The position numbers and the translations under genes are program-made. DNA of 64,000 bases, taken from NCBI GenBank assembly GCA_012845835.1, contig JABAKD010000018.1:10918179-10982178 (forward strand), given 5' to 3'. Below the pieces are notes generated by a model that saw nothing but the letters and a program-made list of their open reading frames with translations, was not told the origin of the DNA and did not search any database. This document shows positions 1 to 10,535 of this stretch, in pieces (the first letter of the stretch is position 1; every line of letters starts with the position of its first letter). Source of the stretch: Undaria pinnatifida. Its lineage: Eukaryota > Sar > Phaeophyceae > Laminariales > Alariaceae.

Positions 1-2
1 GA

Positions 3-425
3 GGACATTGCAGACCCAAATGCCCATCGAGGCTACCGACGGGTTGGCACCGTCGGTGTTGGACTCTTTTTCTGGTGCAGCGAGGGCGGCTTCTTACGAG
101 TTTCCGGCAGCGAGTGAGGAGGACCCGAAGCGAGAGCCCCAGGTTCGGACTCGCATCTTGCTCCCGGGGCCTGGTGCTCCCGCAAGGAGACATTGCAGGC
201 CTAACGAGCCGAGGACTGGTGTTCCCAGAAGGGGACATTGCAGACCCGTAAATGTCCAACGAGGCTACCGACGGGTTGGCACCGTTGGTTTTTGATATTT
301 TTTGGGCGCAGTTAGAGCGGATTCTCGCGCTTTTCCGCCAACAAGCGAAGAAAGACCCGAGGCGACATACCACGTGTTCGGATTCGCGTCGTGCTCCCGA
401 GGCCTGGTGTTGCCGAAGGGGGACA
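3..425 (+). repeat. Imperfect ~186-bp repeats in the Gag-linker region
   Basis: The phrase GACATTGCAG recurs near 4, 188 and 234, with a variant near 421. The sequence between 4 and 188 and that between 234 and 421 align through most of their length (both include GAGGCTACCGACGGGTTGGC). The 188-234 stretch is a truncated unit of about 46 bp. Both long units encode a similar peptide beginning EATDGLAP, so the duplication probably happened inside coding sequence of gypsy A. Confidence 0.55.
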
Positions 426-1138
426 TGGCAGACCCAAATTTCAACACGGCTTTTGACCCATCTCTCGAATACTCCACAGACAAAGTGGTGTTATTCTGGC
501 AGCCCCCATCCTATTTTCCACCGTGGTCCCCTTCGTCGTTTTCCGTAGATGACGTGCCATGTTCTTACGCGGAGCAATACATGATGGCCGAAAAGACCAG
601 ACGTTTCCTAGACCATCGAGCAGTGGGGCTCATCATGTCGTCGACTAGTCCAAGCACACGAAAACGCATCGGTCGAGGCGTGCGCAACTCTGACTCCGCT
701 GTTGGGGACAGGGAAAAGCAAAACGCCGTGTTATCTGGCACCTGCGCCAGATTCACGCAGAATCCAGCAATAAAAACATCATCTTTTGAGCTCTGACAAC
801 AAGATTCTGGTGAAATCCAGTCCTCTGGACCCAGTGTGGGGCATTGCACTCCGGGCGGATGATCCAAGGGCCAACAGCCCATGCCAGGAGAGGAAAAAAA
901 CTTGCTTAGTGAGGCACTTTCTGCCGTTCGCAAAGTTATTCGCAACAATGAGACCGGGTCGGCGCACCCGGCCTCCCCTAGTCGGTTCCCCACCTGCACT
1001 GTGAATGAAAGAACCAAGAACACTCGTCCGCGCCGCAACCGGGCCGTTAACAGCGGCCAGCGCTCGCGAAACGTCTCCTTCGGCGTTTCAGACCTATTTC
1101 TCGGGAGCGTTGGCCAATTAAAAGCCGTGGAGATTTGA
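302..1138 (+). pseudogene. NADAR (YbiA-like) domain of gypsy A, frameshifted
   Basis: The domain runs from about 485 to 943 in three frame segments. Segment one has the VLFW start, the helix motif YAEQYMMAEK (Glu codon 572-574), an IGRGVR stretch and CARFTQNP. Segment two (from 786) has LVKSSPLDPVWGIALRADDP, matching IAEASPYDLIWGIGYRADHP in element B. Segment three has KNLLSEAL, matching the GRNLPGRVLM region of B. This order is the NADAR fold as known from YbiA-like proteins, which act on ADP-ribosylated or riboflavin-pathway substrates. It lies just before the protease start, as in B. The conserved EQ glutamate is kept here, but frameshifts near 785 and 880 break the protein. A diverged paralogue of another ADP-ribose fold is possible but less likely. 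Confidence 0.75.
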
Positions 1139-1560
1139 AGATAGCTTCTGGCGTCGCCCCTGACTTTGAGCTGTCAGAACACGGCCCCTGTTTCGTCGAG
1201 GGTACTGTGACGTTGGACGACGTTCCGTTCACTATGAGAATCCCGTGTATCAGTCGAGGAACGCTCGACTCGGAAAGGCACTGGACTCCTCTAGATTTGG
1301 GGACCGGCAGCAGCATTGGTTGGGCTCCCAAACACCTCCGAGGGTACTGTGGGGAACAAAGTTCGGCATATCCTCCGGCCAAAAGACATAGGAGAGCACT
1401 GGCAAAGTGGGTACCCTTAATGCACGAGTCCAGCGGTAGCTTGAGTTCGTCACCGCGTTCGATTGCACACTCGCGTACCGCAAAGGCAGCGCCAACGGCA
1501 TCGCCGATTTTTCCGGCTCGTTTGGCAGAGCCTGCTACGGAGTACGACCGCAGTGGCTTG
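1135..1560 (+). pseudogene. Protease N-terminal stub joined to RNase H end (internal deletion)
   Basis: The reading frame from 1135 begins with EHGPCFVEG...TLDDVPF, which matches the protease lead-in of element B (EHGPCLTSG...TVHDASF near 34836). At about residues 38-40 (1246-1254) it switches without a break to ISRGTLDSE...WTPLD, which matches the RNase H region of B at about 36990 (ISRATMDSK...WTPLD). The protease DTG motif, the whole RT and the first RNase H catalytic residue are therefore absent. The later part is poorly conserved and probably frameshifted. A clean join inside one open frame of 367 codons suggests a single deletion; which repeat mediated it is not clear. Confidence 0.72.
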
Positions 1561-1671
1561 ACCAACGTCAACCCCGTGGGGTTGACAAGCCCCAACCCCG
1601 TTGGAGAAAGCGGTATCTACCTCCTACGGACTCGCGGGCTGCGCGCCCTCTCTTCGCCGATCCCAGGGGTC

Positions 1672-1833
1672 GTTTTGGTTGGACTCGCGCCCCTCGCCGA
1701 AAGCACTGCCTTGAGTGAGCTCGTGCCCCACACCGAAAGCACTGCTTTGGGTGGACTCGAACCCCTCGCGGAAAGCACCGTCTTGGGTGGGCTCCAGCCC
1801 CGCACTGAACATGCGGCCTTGGGTGGGCTCCCT
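1672..1833 (+). repeat. 36-bp in-frame tandem repeat, 4.5 units
   Basis: Units start at 1672, 1708, 1744 and 1780, with a half unit at 1816. Each encodes 12 residues of the type ALGGLEPLAEST. The corresponding place in element B has a single copy (IVLGGLVSP near 37390), so the array expanded within the RNase H-integrase spacer of A. Units differ at several bases. Confidence 0.92.
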
Positions 1834-2589
1834 CTCACCTCTACCGCATTTCACGATTTTTGCACACACGAGCCACGTATAATGATTGACGGCACTTTTG
1901 CTTCCCCGGGGAGATTCGTCGCTCGTGTTTCTGCCTCCGTCGCCACTACCGAAGGCTGTACCTGCCGCGGGTCGACTTTGCCTGCCGCTGACACCATTTT
2001 CGCGTCGGGCTTTGCCATACCCATCGAGGGTGGCACGGGCTCCGCAGAAGTCCTGGCGGCAGCGACGCCCAGCGCACAGCCGACTTATCTATCCCGGCTT
2101 TCTACACAGGAGACGGCCCACGCCGCGACCACCGGTTCGACTGTGTCCGTTTCCGCCTTGCTTGGCGTTCCGGCCCCTCCGTCGTCAACGACGCGCCGAC
2201 GATCAGCGACAACGACGGGTAGTACACCCTCGCTGTAGATTGTGGAATCGGACCCGGCGGGGCCCCTCGGCCATTTTCCAGACGAGGTACAACCCCGCCG
2301 CGAGTCCCACGGCCGCGACCGGCTCCGCCCGCCGCCGCGACGTCTGCTCTTGTCGACTCGCCGGTCCGCACGGTGCCACTACTGTCCGACCGCGACCACG
2401 CAGAGCCTATTGGGGAACTCCTCTCTTACGGCTCACGCCTTCTCCTGGTGACACGCCGACCGCATGTACAAGGTCGGACGCCCTCGGCAACGCTGCTGAA
2501 TTGCGGTTCACTGATTCCGTCGCGCATTATCCACATGACGATTCGAAGAAAGAGCAGCACGCTGAGCCGACGCGCCACGCCATGATGCG

Positions 2590-4059
2590 TAACGTTTCTA
2601 TCGGCCGGCCATCGGTCCTGCCGCCGGACGTTTTGACGTGCTACCTCTCGCACAAGCCTTCATTCCTCTCAGACATCAAAGAGTTGGCGGATAAGGGTCG
2701 ACTACATACAACCGACGACGACATCGTCCTACTCCTTCGCAACCCGACACTGCCGCCACACAAGGTATGACAGACCCAACTCTGTGGGGCGAGTTTCTTG
2801 CTTGGTGAACGACAAGCCAGTTCGCATCTACGTTCCCCTGCTCATGCGTGCTTGGATCATGCAAGTTTGTCATTCGACGGCCTCTTGTCACCTTGGCACC
2901 ACGCGCACGTTGCGCATGCTGAAGCGTTTTTATTGGTAGATTGGCATGAATGTGTGCACTGGTGGTGGCGTCGCCACTGCTTGAAGTGCCAAGCGCGGAA
3001 AACCCCTTGGCTGACTGTCCGCTGGCCCATCATCACAATGCCTCTGCCGGAAAGGTCCATGTATCGCAGTCTGTGTTGACTACTTCATCCCCCTTCCGAT
3101 CACACCACGAGGCAACACCTACATCCTGCTGTTCACCGATCGCTTCAGTCGTCGGGCTGACATGTTCCCCGTCACTGCTGCTGAGTTCACCGCGGAGGGT
3201 ACCGCCAATGTCCTGGTGAACCAATATATCCCTTTGTGGGGGTGCCCGCGCACCATTGTCCAGGACAACGGACTGCAGTTCTGCTCCAAGCTTTCACAAA
3301 CTGCACATCAGCTGTTGGGTGTGCACAAGGTCGCTGCAAGCTCCTATCATCCCAACTGTAACGGGGGCGTTGAGCGGGTAAATCAAACTATGGCCCAAAT
3401 GCTGGCTGTAGTCGTCAACGAGCGACAAGACGATTGGGACTTGCATCTGCCCCACATCTAATTCGCTTTCAAAAACTCCGTCAGCGCGGCGACGGGTCTG
3501 GCGCCCAACGAGGTCTACATGGGCAGACTCCCACGGCTCCCCCTGACGGGTTTCGACCGCACTGGGGTCGTGGGACACCAGAGTCTGGCCCCGTGACCAC
3601 CTGGCCTATTGTGACTTGGCCACCGACCGGCAAAAGCGCGCGAACGACATTGTCCGCGCACACCACGCCCTCACCGTTTACCGTGTTAACCGCAGAAACT
3701 CCGCTCTCGCCGAAGGGCTGCGTCAAGCACCTAAATTCACTGTGGGTGGTTGGGCATGGGTATACAATTCTGCCTCTACCATCCGCCAGGTATGAAGGCG
3801 AACATCGACGCCAAGGTACTTAAGGCCATACTCGCGCTCAACTAGACGGGTCCGTACAAGGTCCTGGCCGTCGGCCCTTGCTCCACCGCCGAAACCCCGG
3901 ACGGCTTGCCGCTCGGGAGCAACCTTCTCTATTCGGATCTCCCTTCCGACCTGCCTGGTTTGGACTCTCGTCGGCGTGTGGCCATCGAGCGCTGCACACC
4001 CTGTGCCAGCCCCCACGACAGCGGGGACATGCCCAAATACCTACCGGCGGGGCTGACAC
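2590..4059 (+). pseudogene. pol: Gypsy A integrase (zinc-binding, DDE core, C-terminal part)
   Basis: The zinc-binding part starts near 2590 and includes YVPLLMRAW, HLGTTRTLRMLKRFYW and CLKCQARKT; a TAG replaces a Trp codon near 2938 and a frameshift follows. The catalytic core shows CVDYFIPLPITPRGN, LFTDRFS, VQDNG (second Asp) and GGVERVN (Glu), as in retroviral-type integrases that insert cDNA into the nuclear genome. A stop follows LPHI at 3459-3461. The downstream part continues with SAATGLAPNEVYMGRLPRLPL, VGGWAWVYNSAST, then SDLPSDLPGLDSRRRVAIER to about 4059. The same peptides occur in element B at 38.1-39.6 kb. The core glutamate and aspartates are retained, but the open frame is interrupted at least four times. 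Confidence 0.87.
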
Positions 4060-4695
4060 AGTACGTGCTCAACAAATTTTTCAAGAAGTCCCCGCCGTAC
4101 CACGTCACTCAAGACGACGTTTCGACTCCCCTCCAACGGCTGGAGGTGGAGCAGATCACTGGAATTATCAGTCGGTCCGGGGGCGAGGCGGCGTCATCGC
4201 CGTGCTCTATACGACGCATTGGGCGGGACTCTCCGAACCCTCCTGGAGCGGGAAATTGACCTTCACCTCTCCCGCTCTCATATCTTGCGTTATTGGGTCG
4301 GAACCCCGGACCAGAAACGCCAAACCAACCGCCTTTACCGCCGAACGCGAATCGGGGCGGCACAGCGTGAGCTCTCCCGCAACAACGGGGAACCTTTCCT
4401 AGCGCCGGGCTACGCCTGTGTTCCCCACGCTGATTGGCTACGTCGCTACCACGACACAGTACTCCCTAAGCGAGCCCACATTTGATACAAGGGAATCGGT
4501 GGGTTATGGTGGCTTCGAAAACTCATCGCGAGCACTACCGAGGACAAGGTATACCTGGTCCGCTTTCTGGACGACCCGGGACCGATTAAACTTCCTGTTC
4601 CCCGGCGCGCTACACGATTTCGACGAGAGCCGTGCGAGGCTCTTGGTGCTTGCAAGTTCACATCGCCAGTGCGTTTCCTCGGGGAATCTAACGTA
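4060..4695 (+). pseudogene. Gypsy A conserved C-terminal tail with Tudor/SH3-like motif
   Basis: Starting at EQITG (about 4150) the tail matches element B across frame changes: HILRYWVGTPDQKRQTNR, RIGAAQRELSR, FLAPGYACVP, then YKGIGGLWWL and YLVRFLDDPGPIKL near 4485-4595, ending around AVRGSWCLQ. The pattern of a Trp-rich strand, a charged turn, then Y-hydrophobic-RF-DD resembles small SH3-like barrels such as Tudor or chromo-like modules. Its position after the integrase is where chromoviruses carry a chromodomain. The fold assignment is my inference from motif shape; the conservation between A and B is directly visible. Confidence 0.65.
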
Positions 4696-6482
4696 ACGTA
4701 GACGAATCTCGAGGCGCAGCCGTGGCTAGCTGACTTTTAAGCCGATACCGCTCCTCGATAGATCTTCATTTTTTGGGGTTATGAGTTTTGAATATTTGTC
4801 TTTGGGTTGTTCGTAGTGTCCTGAGGGTCTTCGTCGGGTTTTGGGCCGATCCTTCCATAAATGTTTCTGCTCTGTCCTGCCGAACCCCCTGCTCAGTGCT
4901 GGGTCAGGGTTCGGGTAAAACGCCGCTATCTGAGGCGCAGGGCTGTCGTCTTTACGTCATTGTTCAATTTCTCCCTGCCGACGCCCTCCTCAGCCCAGAG
5001 CCGGGGGGCGACCAGGGTACCTTGTTCGCGCGTAACGTGGTACAGGGCTATGAACGGGTCTGTGTGTCATCGTTTATCTTTTGTGTGTTGTATTTGTTCT
5101 ACTTTGTTTTTTCGTCTAAACACTTCCCCCCCTAGCGGGGCTGTAGGTGTTGCCACCTTCCATCCCGGGTATTGGTCGTTTCCTCGTCTAACCCCCCGCC
5201 TTACCGATGAGCCGCGGGAGGTTTTTCGCATGACTTTTCCCTTGTGTTAGCGCCCGTGTTCCCTTCCATATCGATGAAGGCTCGCCTCGCCATAGTACCT
5301 CATCTGTGGTTGGTTTGCAGTCGAGCCTTTCCTGCCCCTCCCGTCACACCGGCGACATGCGGCAGGTTCTAGAGCATTTTCTGCCCCCCCCCGCCACACC
5401 GGTGGCACGCGGCAGGTTTTTGATGGGTGACGTTTGCCTTGTAGGGTCTGCGCTTCTTTCAACCGTTTTCCTTCGCGTGTTCCTGGCTCCATAGCCAGAC
5501 GGTTAGAGGTGTGGGAGTGGGTTTTGAGGAGCCGCATCTTCGCCTCATTGTCTAGTTCGTAGAACCGGAATTTCCCTGAATCTCCCATATTTCTGCAAAT
5601 GCGACTCATCAGGGTGGGCTAGCTCTAAGGTACGGCCTCGAAAGGCCTGTAATTATTCGAATTTGATATCATTTTGGATGGGTTTCGTATGATAAGGTTG
5701 GCGTTTATATTCGGGAAAATTAGGAAATAGATCAGAGGCCCGTGCCTCCGATCTCAGAAGCTATCCGGGGCTCAGGTGGAATCGAATAAAGCTACGTCTC
5801 TACGAAGGAAAAGAAAGTGAGTACTCTCCGAGGACCTGCTCAGTTGGCAGACCTGCAGGGGGCACTCTGTGTTCCCACCAATAACTTTCCATAGTGTAGT
5901 ACCTGGTATAATCTGTGCCGTCTGACATATTTCGGAGTATACTCGTACATGGAAGCCTTTTTGTCGGAATTTGCTACTCGGATCTCCCTTACAGGTGTAG
6001 TTGTTGCTGGACATGTATCAGACGTGATGGACGATCGCGTATGTATGTGCCTCGCGTAAGAAAGTATTAAATCGTAATTCTAGCCTATTTGTAAACTTCC
6101 GAAAAATTAAGAGAAAACCTGGAGTCTTGTTTTGGTCGTGTTGCTCGACGACCGTATGTACCCGTTATGCTCTGTAAAGGGATAAGACCAGAGGTGCGGC
6201 GCCAAAAATGGCTTGATAGTCGCCTACATCCCGGTTCCACCTATACACTTCGAAGTGTAGCCACCACCAGAGTCCCACCAATCACCACCACCGCCGAGTC
6301 CTCTCCCCCTGCCTCTGATGTGAACCTATGGCGGCCGATACTTTTATTTTCTGCTCGTGCCCATCGGAGTTTTTGAATATCCAATTAAACCGTGACTATC
6401 CTGTTTTCCACAATGATGCTGTATGAAACCTTGATGGTACTACCAAGTCCCCGCACGAAGCTCTTATGGCCTCCGCCTGGGA
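4696..6482. other. No gene recognised; sequence between gypsy A and copia C1
   Basis: No coding frame here resembles a known family. The 4.75-5.3 kb part is T-rich on the plus strand with short hairpins, and could be the 3' untranslated part or LTR of gypsy A, but no second copy exists in the window to prove it. The 6.2-6.3 kb part contains CCACCA clusters. Confidence 0.5.
5331..5415. repeat. Two ~50-bp units, each a CTGCC...GGCAG hairpin
   Basis: Unit one (5331-5366) and unit two (5381-5415) share the layout pyrimidine run, CACACCGG, then CGCGGCAG or TGCGGCAG. The CTGCC start pairs with the GGCAG end of the same unit, and the inner ACACCGG region can pair partly. A stem-loop pair in T-rich flanks could be an RNA terminator or LTR structure; the function is unknown. 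Confidence 0.55.
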
Positions 6483-6961
6483 TGTCGGACGTACTCACTC
6501 CATTGTCAGATTGCAAACAAGAATCCGTCGAAAAGATAAATCGGAGAATTTTCGGGGTTTCGTGTATGTGTGGGATGGATTTCCACAACGGGATTGTGTG
6601 TTGTGGGTTTTATATGCCCGAATAATATCACTCTATTTTTCGACTCTATTTTTGCCTCTATTTTGTGTCTATCCTGTGTCTCTTCTACGGCTACCACGGA
6701 AAGCGCTACCACGCCCCATCTATTTTGCATAGGCTATCACGCCTTCACCACTGCACGGCTACCACGCATGCGTATTTTCATTCCGGCTACCACGCCACAG
6801 TTCTGAGTTCGATTTCTGGGTTATCACACCTAGGCTATCACGCTCCACCACACACGTAAATCCGGTTATCACACCCGCCATAGTTAGTAGTTCGTAGTTT
6901 ACCGATCACCGGCTATCACGCCACCTTTCTCCTCCACCTACACCACCACCGGGGCGCCACA
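6483..6961 (+). repeat. 5' LTR of copia C1
   Basis: It begins TGTCGGACGTACTCACTCC and ends GCGCCACA. It aligns nearly base for base with 10879-11357 at the same length of 479 bp. The match runs 4-5 bp further (CGTAC) in both copies, so the exact right border may be at 6966. A TATA-like TTTATATG lies at 6608-6615 and is a weak promoter candidate. Confidence 0.88.
6689..6933 (+). promoter_or_regulatory. Array of nine GGYTAYCACRCC-like motifs inside the LTR
   Basis: About nine variants of GGCTACCACGCC or GGTTATCACACC are scattered over 245 bp of the 5' LTR, downstream of the TATA-like site. The corresponding region of the 3' LTR (11084-11327) has the same nine positions. Spacing is irregular. 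Such arrays in LTRs can be binding sites for a host factor, but no factor is identifiable here; an old degenerate minisatellite is the alternative. Confidence 0.5.
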
Positions 6962-7229
6962 CGTACCAACCTACTCCACACGCTAGCGTGAACGATCTCC
7001 ATCGAACGAGTGGATTGTGCGTTGCTAAGCGCCAATGAGGAGAACCGACACAAGACCTTCGTCGGGGGAAAGGTTATGCGCCCCTCCCGGTGGAGTAGGC
7101 AACGGGGGAGAGGGATGTGAGTCCTCCTCCGCCAATGTACAACATCATGGAGGGGAGAGACGCGAGTCCTTCCCCGCCAATGCGCAACAGCATGAAACAA
7201 CAGCAGCACCATAAGCAACTTCATCGAAC

Positions 7230-8490
7230 ATGATCGCGGACCTAGGTAACGCCCTTCGCCAAGTACTGCAGATGACCAACGAGAGAGGGCCAACCACCCC
7301 AACAGGCACGTACGAGTCTAGACCCATAGAAATTAGTCAGAAAAATGAAATGCTTGCTTGGTCCGGAAAGTTTGAGAGGGGGCAAAGTTTGCATCAGCTT
7401 TCCGTTTTTTCCGAGGTTCTGTTCTTTCCTGGGTCTCGGCTGAAGGGTTGGTGGACGTATTGAAGGGAGAATCGATACCAGTAGGGGTTCCGGATGTAGA
7501 CCTGTCACGACGCAGGAGTTACTTTGGGAAGGAGAGAGTAGATACGTCGCTCAACCTATGGTCACAACTGATCGCAAAAGTCACAGCCCAAGCAAAATGT
7601 TGTTGCTGCGGGGTCACCTCAAGAAGCGTGGAGGGTGTTTGAGTCCCACTACGCTGTCAAACGTGAACACGAGAGGGAAATAGTAGAGGATGAGTGAACT
7701 GAGGCAAAAGGAGAGAGAGAACCTCAAGTCGTTTTACGGTAGGACAGAGGCCACAAGGATGAGGCTGGAATCATAGGGAGATAAGCGACCAGACGCACTT
7801 ATGTGCAAACATGTCACCCGTAGAATGCTCCCATCATTCAAGCTATGTAGTGACCACGTGCTTCTTCTTCCCGATCTTTCGAGTCGTATCATGAAAGATT
7901 TTCTCGGGAGAGCTGTTCACGAGCTGGAGCTCAATGGAAAATAAGGAAAAGCGAGAGAGGAGACAAGGCATGCCCTGACCGCAGCCGGCGTGGGTCGGGG
8001 CGACCGGGGTGGGAGGAATGCTTGTAATCGGGAGTATGGAGATCGCGACTGAACGTACACCTTCTGCGCGCACCACGGCGAGGGGCAAGGCCACAACACA
8101 CCCGAATGCATCGTCATGCGTCGAGAATCCGGCAGATACTACGGCGACTCCCATGAATACCTGCAGACGCGGAGACTCGGGCCGTACGCCGGACGCGGAG
8201 GAGGGCGCGAGGCGGAAGGTAAATATCGACAGCAACCGTACCCAAATGACTCGGGCGCGCGTTGGAGTCGGGGCCACCCACCGAAGCAGCAGAGAACGCC
8301 GCCGTCAGGACATTCACCGCCGTCCGCGCACTCACCCAGTGTTCACACCTCGCCGCCGCCCGGACCGACTGCTATGCCGCCCGCCCCTACCGGTCCGCCG
8401 CCTGCGCACTCGCTCAGCGCTCACACACCGCCTGCCGCATGTTCGCCAATGCCGGAGAGAAGACAGCCGCCGCCGGTCGCCGCAGGATAA
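7230..8490 (+). pseudogene. gag: Copia C1 Gag remnant with zinc knuckle and proline-rich tail
   Basis: Coding character is seen in pieces. A stretch from about 7625 reads VFESHYAVKREHERE and is followed by TEAKRRERENLKSFYGRTEA after a stop at about 7696-7698. Residues LMCKHVTRRMLPSFKLC follow near 7800. A nucleocapsid-type knuckle C-x2-H-x5-H-x4-C lies at 8065-8109 (CAHHGEGQGHNTPEC) and is followed in the same frame by an Arg-Gly segment and a His/Pro/Ser-rich tail with degenerate HSPPSAHSP-type repeats (to 8490). Gag packages the element RNA in cytoplasmic particles. The N-terminus is unclear and there are several stops, so this is a pseudogene. Confidence 0.65.
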
Positions 8491-8891
8491 TCCTCACCGC
8501 TCACCCCCCACCCAACGAGGATGGTGGGCGAGAGGGGCGACGAGCGCGTGCCGGGAAGGACCAGGTCGGAGGGCCGTCAGCTTTCAGGCGTGCGTCTCTA
8601 CGCCAAAGCCGGAGGCAACGTCGTTTGACCACGGGGTAGGACTCCTATCTCATGCGGGGGAGGATGTGCTGCTGTCGCTGCTGACCAACCGACGGGCCCT
8701 AAACGCGCAAGGAGAGCTCCTGCAGGGGCACGGATCTGGTGATCTGGGTGGCGGAGGCAAGCAGCATGCGGGGTCGGGGGGCGTGGAGGAGAGCAAAGGT
8801 GCACCGCCATACGACACCACGGGCGGGGGGGGAGAGCGGGGGTGGCTATTGGTCGCTTGGGCCGTGGGGGCGGGGAGTGCCACTCGGCCTT
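8491..8891 (+). other. Gap where copia protease and integrase should be
   Basis: Only 0.4 kb separates the Gag tail from the RT start. I see no D-S/T-G protease motif, no HHCC zinc site and no DDE core. The stretch is G-rich around 8750-8875 and has no recognisable domain. A deletion of about 1.5-2 kb relative to the normal copia layout is the simplest reading. Confidence 0.6.
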
Positions 8892-10535
8892 GTATCTCGC
8901 CTCGCCACGCGGAAGGATGTCGACGCAGCTCTTCGCAAGATGCGCCCCTCTCACCTGCGGCCCGACATGCCCATCTGCCACGCCAAGGACCTCCGCGTAC
9001 CTAAGACATTCCGGGAGGCGCATGACGGTGAGCATGGCGTACAGTTCATGGACGCGGCTAAGCGTGAAGTGTTCGGTTTTCTCGAAGCAGGGGCGTTCGA
9101 AATTGTTTTTACGAGCAGCAACGCCTAGACAACGTGATCGGTAGAAAGCTCATTTTTGATTGGAAGGTTGATCAATTTGGTTGGCCTACGAAAGCGAAGG
9201 CGAGACTTGTAGCTAGGGGTGACATGAAGAGAGAGTACATTGACTTTGGAGATTTGTACGCGCCTACTGTTGCTTCGTCCAGTGTTCGTTTGTTGGCTGC
9301 CTTGGCGTGTGAGCATGACCTAGGGTTGTGCCATTTCGATGTTGACCAGGCTTTTGTGAGGGCAGATCTTGCCGAGGATGTCTACATTCGATTGCCAGAA
9401 GGGTGTGGATCGTCGTCAGGGAAGGTTGTATAGCTGAGCAAGAGTCTTTATGGTTTGAGACAGGCATCCAGGCAGTGGTATGCACTATTGAGGAAGTGCC
9501 TTTTGGCTTTGGTGTTTGTGCAGTGCTTGGCTGATTCGTGTGTTTTTCGTTTGGTTGAAGGGGGGGAAGTAGCGATGCACCTAGTGGTGCATGTTGATGA
9601 TATTTTTGCCGTGGGAAAGAAGGAAAGGTGTGATCAGTTCGGTAAGATTCTCGGACGTCTCGTTCCATTTAAGTCGTTGGGCGAGCTCAAGTGGTAGTCG
9701 GGGTGCTATTACGAGAGAGACAGGGAGGCAGGGAGGTTGACTTTTTCGCAACAGAGGTACACGGAAGAATTGGGAGAGAAGCATGGTGTGGAATGGTGCA
9801 ACGCTATCCCGATTCCTGCAACTTTGAGGCTTTGGGATTTTGATGTTGACGAGCCGAATGTTCTGTTTCCTTTCCGAGAGTTGATCGGTGCGCTTTTGTG
9901 GATTGCCTTGTTGACCAGGCCGGATATGGCCAATGCAGTAAGGGCAGTAGCAAGGTATTGCAGTGCGCCGAAGCTGATCCACTGGAAAGCGGCACGTAGT
10001 ATACGAGGGTATGCAATGAAGATGAGTTATTTTGGGATTTCATTTCAGAAAGGGACGTTGACGGGGATTAGTTTGATTTCGTTCGCAGATGCCAACTATG
10101 CTTTGCGCAATACGGACAGAAGAAGCGTGTCGGGGGGGGGTAGTGATGTGTGCGGTTGTTTCGTGGCACTCCAAGACGCAGAAATGTGTGACTCTCTCGA
10201 CTACTGAGGCGGAGTATTTGGCTATGTCGGACATGGGGAAGGAGATTTCGTTTTTGAAGCAGGTTTGGTGTTTCATGTTGCCGAAGGCAAGGATACCGTG
10301 CATTGCCATGTATGAAGATAACGAGGGTGCCATTCAAATCGCAAAGCACCCAAGTTCGAACTCGAACTCGAAGCACGTTGACGTGAGGCATCACTTTTTG
10401 AGGAAACTGGTAGAAAGGAAGGAGGTCGAAATTATTCACGTAGCGTCCAAGTACCAGCATGCTGACTTTCTCGCCGAGGCGTTACCTGAGAAGGGAATTG
10501 AATTTCACCCGGGGATAGTCATGAATTTGATGTGA
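8892..10535 (+). pseudogene. pol: Copia C1 reverse transcriptase and RNase H
   Basis: The Ty1/copia RT starts near MRPSHLRPDMPICHAKDLR and continues with LIFDWKVDQ, AKARLVARGD, YAPTVASSSVRLL, HFDVDQAF, LYGLRQASRQWY and HVDDIFAVG (Asp pair at 9596-9601). RNase H follows with FADANYA, TDRRSVSGG, TTEAEY, YEDNEGAIQIA and KHVDVRHHF, so its four acidic residues are present. It ends PGIVMNLM-stop. Breaks: a frame change and stop near 9126, TAG stops at 9431-9433 and 9695-9697, and a frameshift in a 9-G run at 10132-10140. Catalytic residues are all intact, so decay is by stops and one homopolymer slip. The enzyme copied element RNA into cDNA in the particle. Confidence 0.93.

Larger units (their letters stand above)
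1..4695 (+). mobile_element. Ty3/gypsy element A, decayed and internally deleted
   Basis: Successive stretches match the second gypsy element (B, 30.6-40.2 kb) in the same order: Gag-linker repeats, NADAR domain, start of the protease, end of RNase H, spacer, zinc-binding plus DDE integrase, and a conserved C-terminal tail. The left end is cut by the window edge, so the rest of Gag and any 5' LTR are not visible. The protease active site and the whole RT are missing, apparently through one internal deletion near 1246. Stops and frameshifts break every domain, so the copy is dead. I found no 3' LTR or target-site duplication after 4695. Confidence 0.85.

Noticed and set aside
1672-1833. 36-bp repeats resembling a CRISPR array
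   Set aside because: Units are directly abutting with no spacers and stay in a coding frame of a gypsy element.
4696-6482. 3' LTR of gypsy A
   Set aside because: No second copy in the window and no TG...CA bounded block could be defined.
6962-6990. tRNA primer-binding site after the copia 5' LTR
   Set aside because: Sequence CGTACCAACCTACTCC does not start with TGG and resembles no tRNA 3' end I know.
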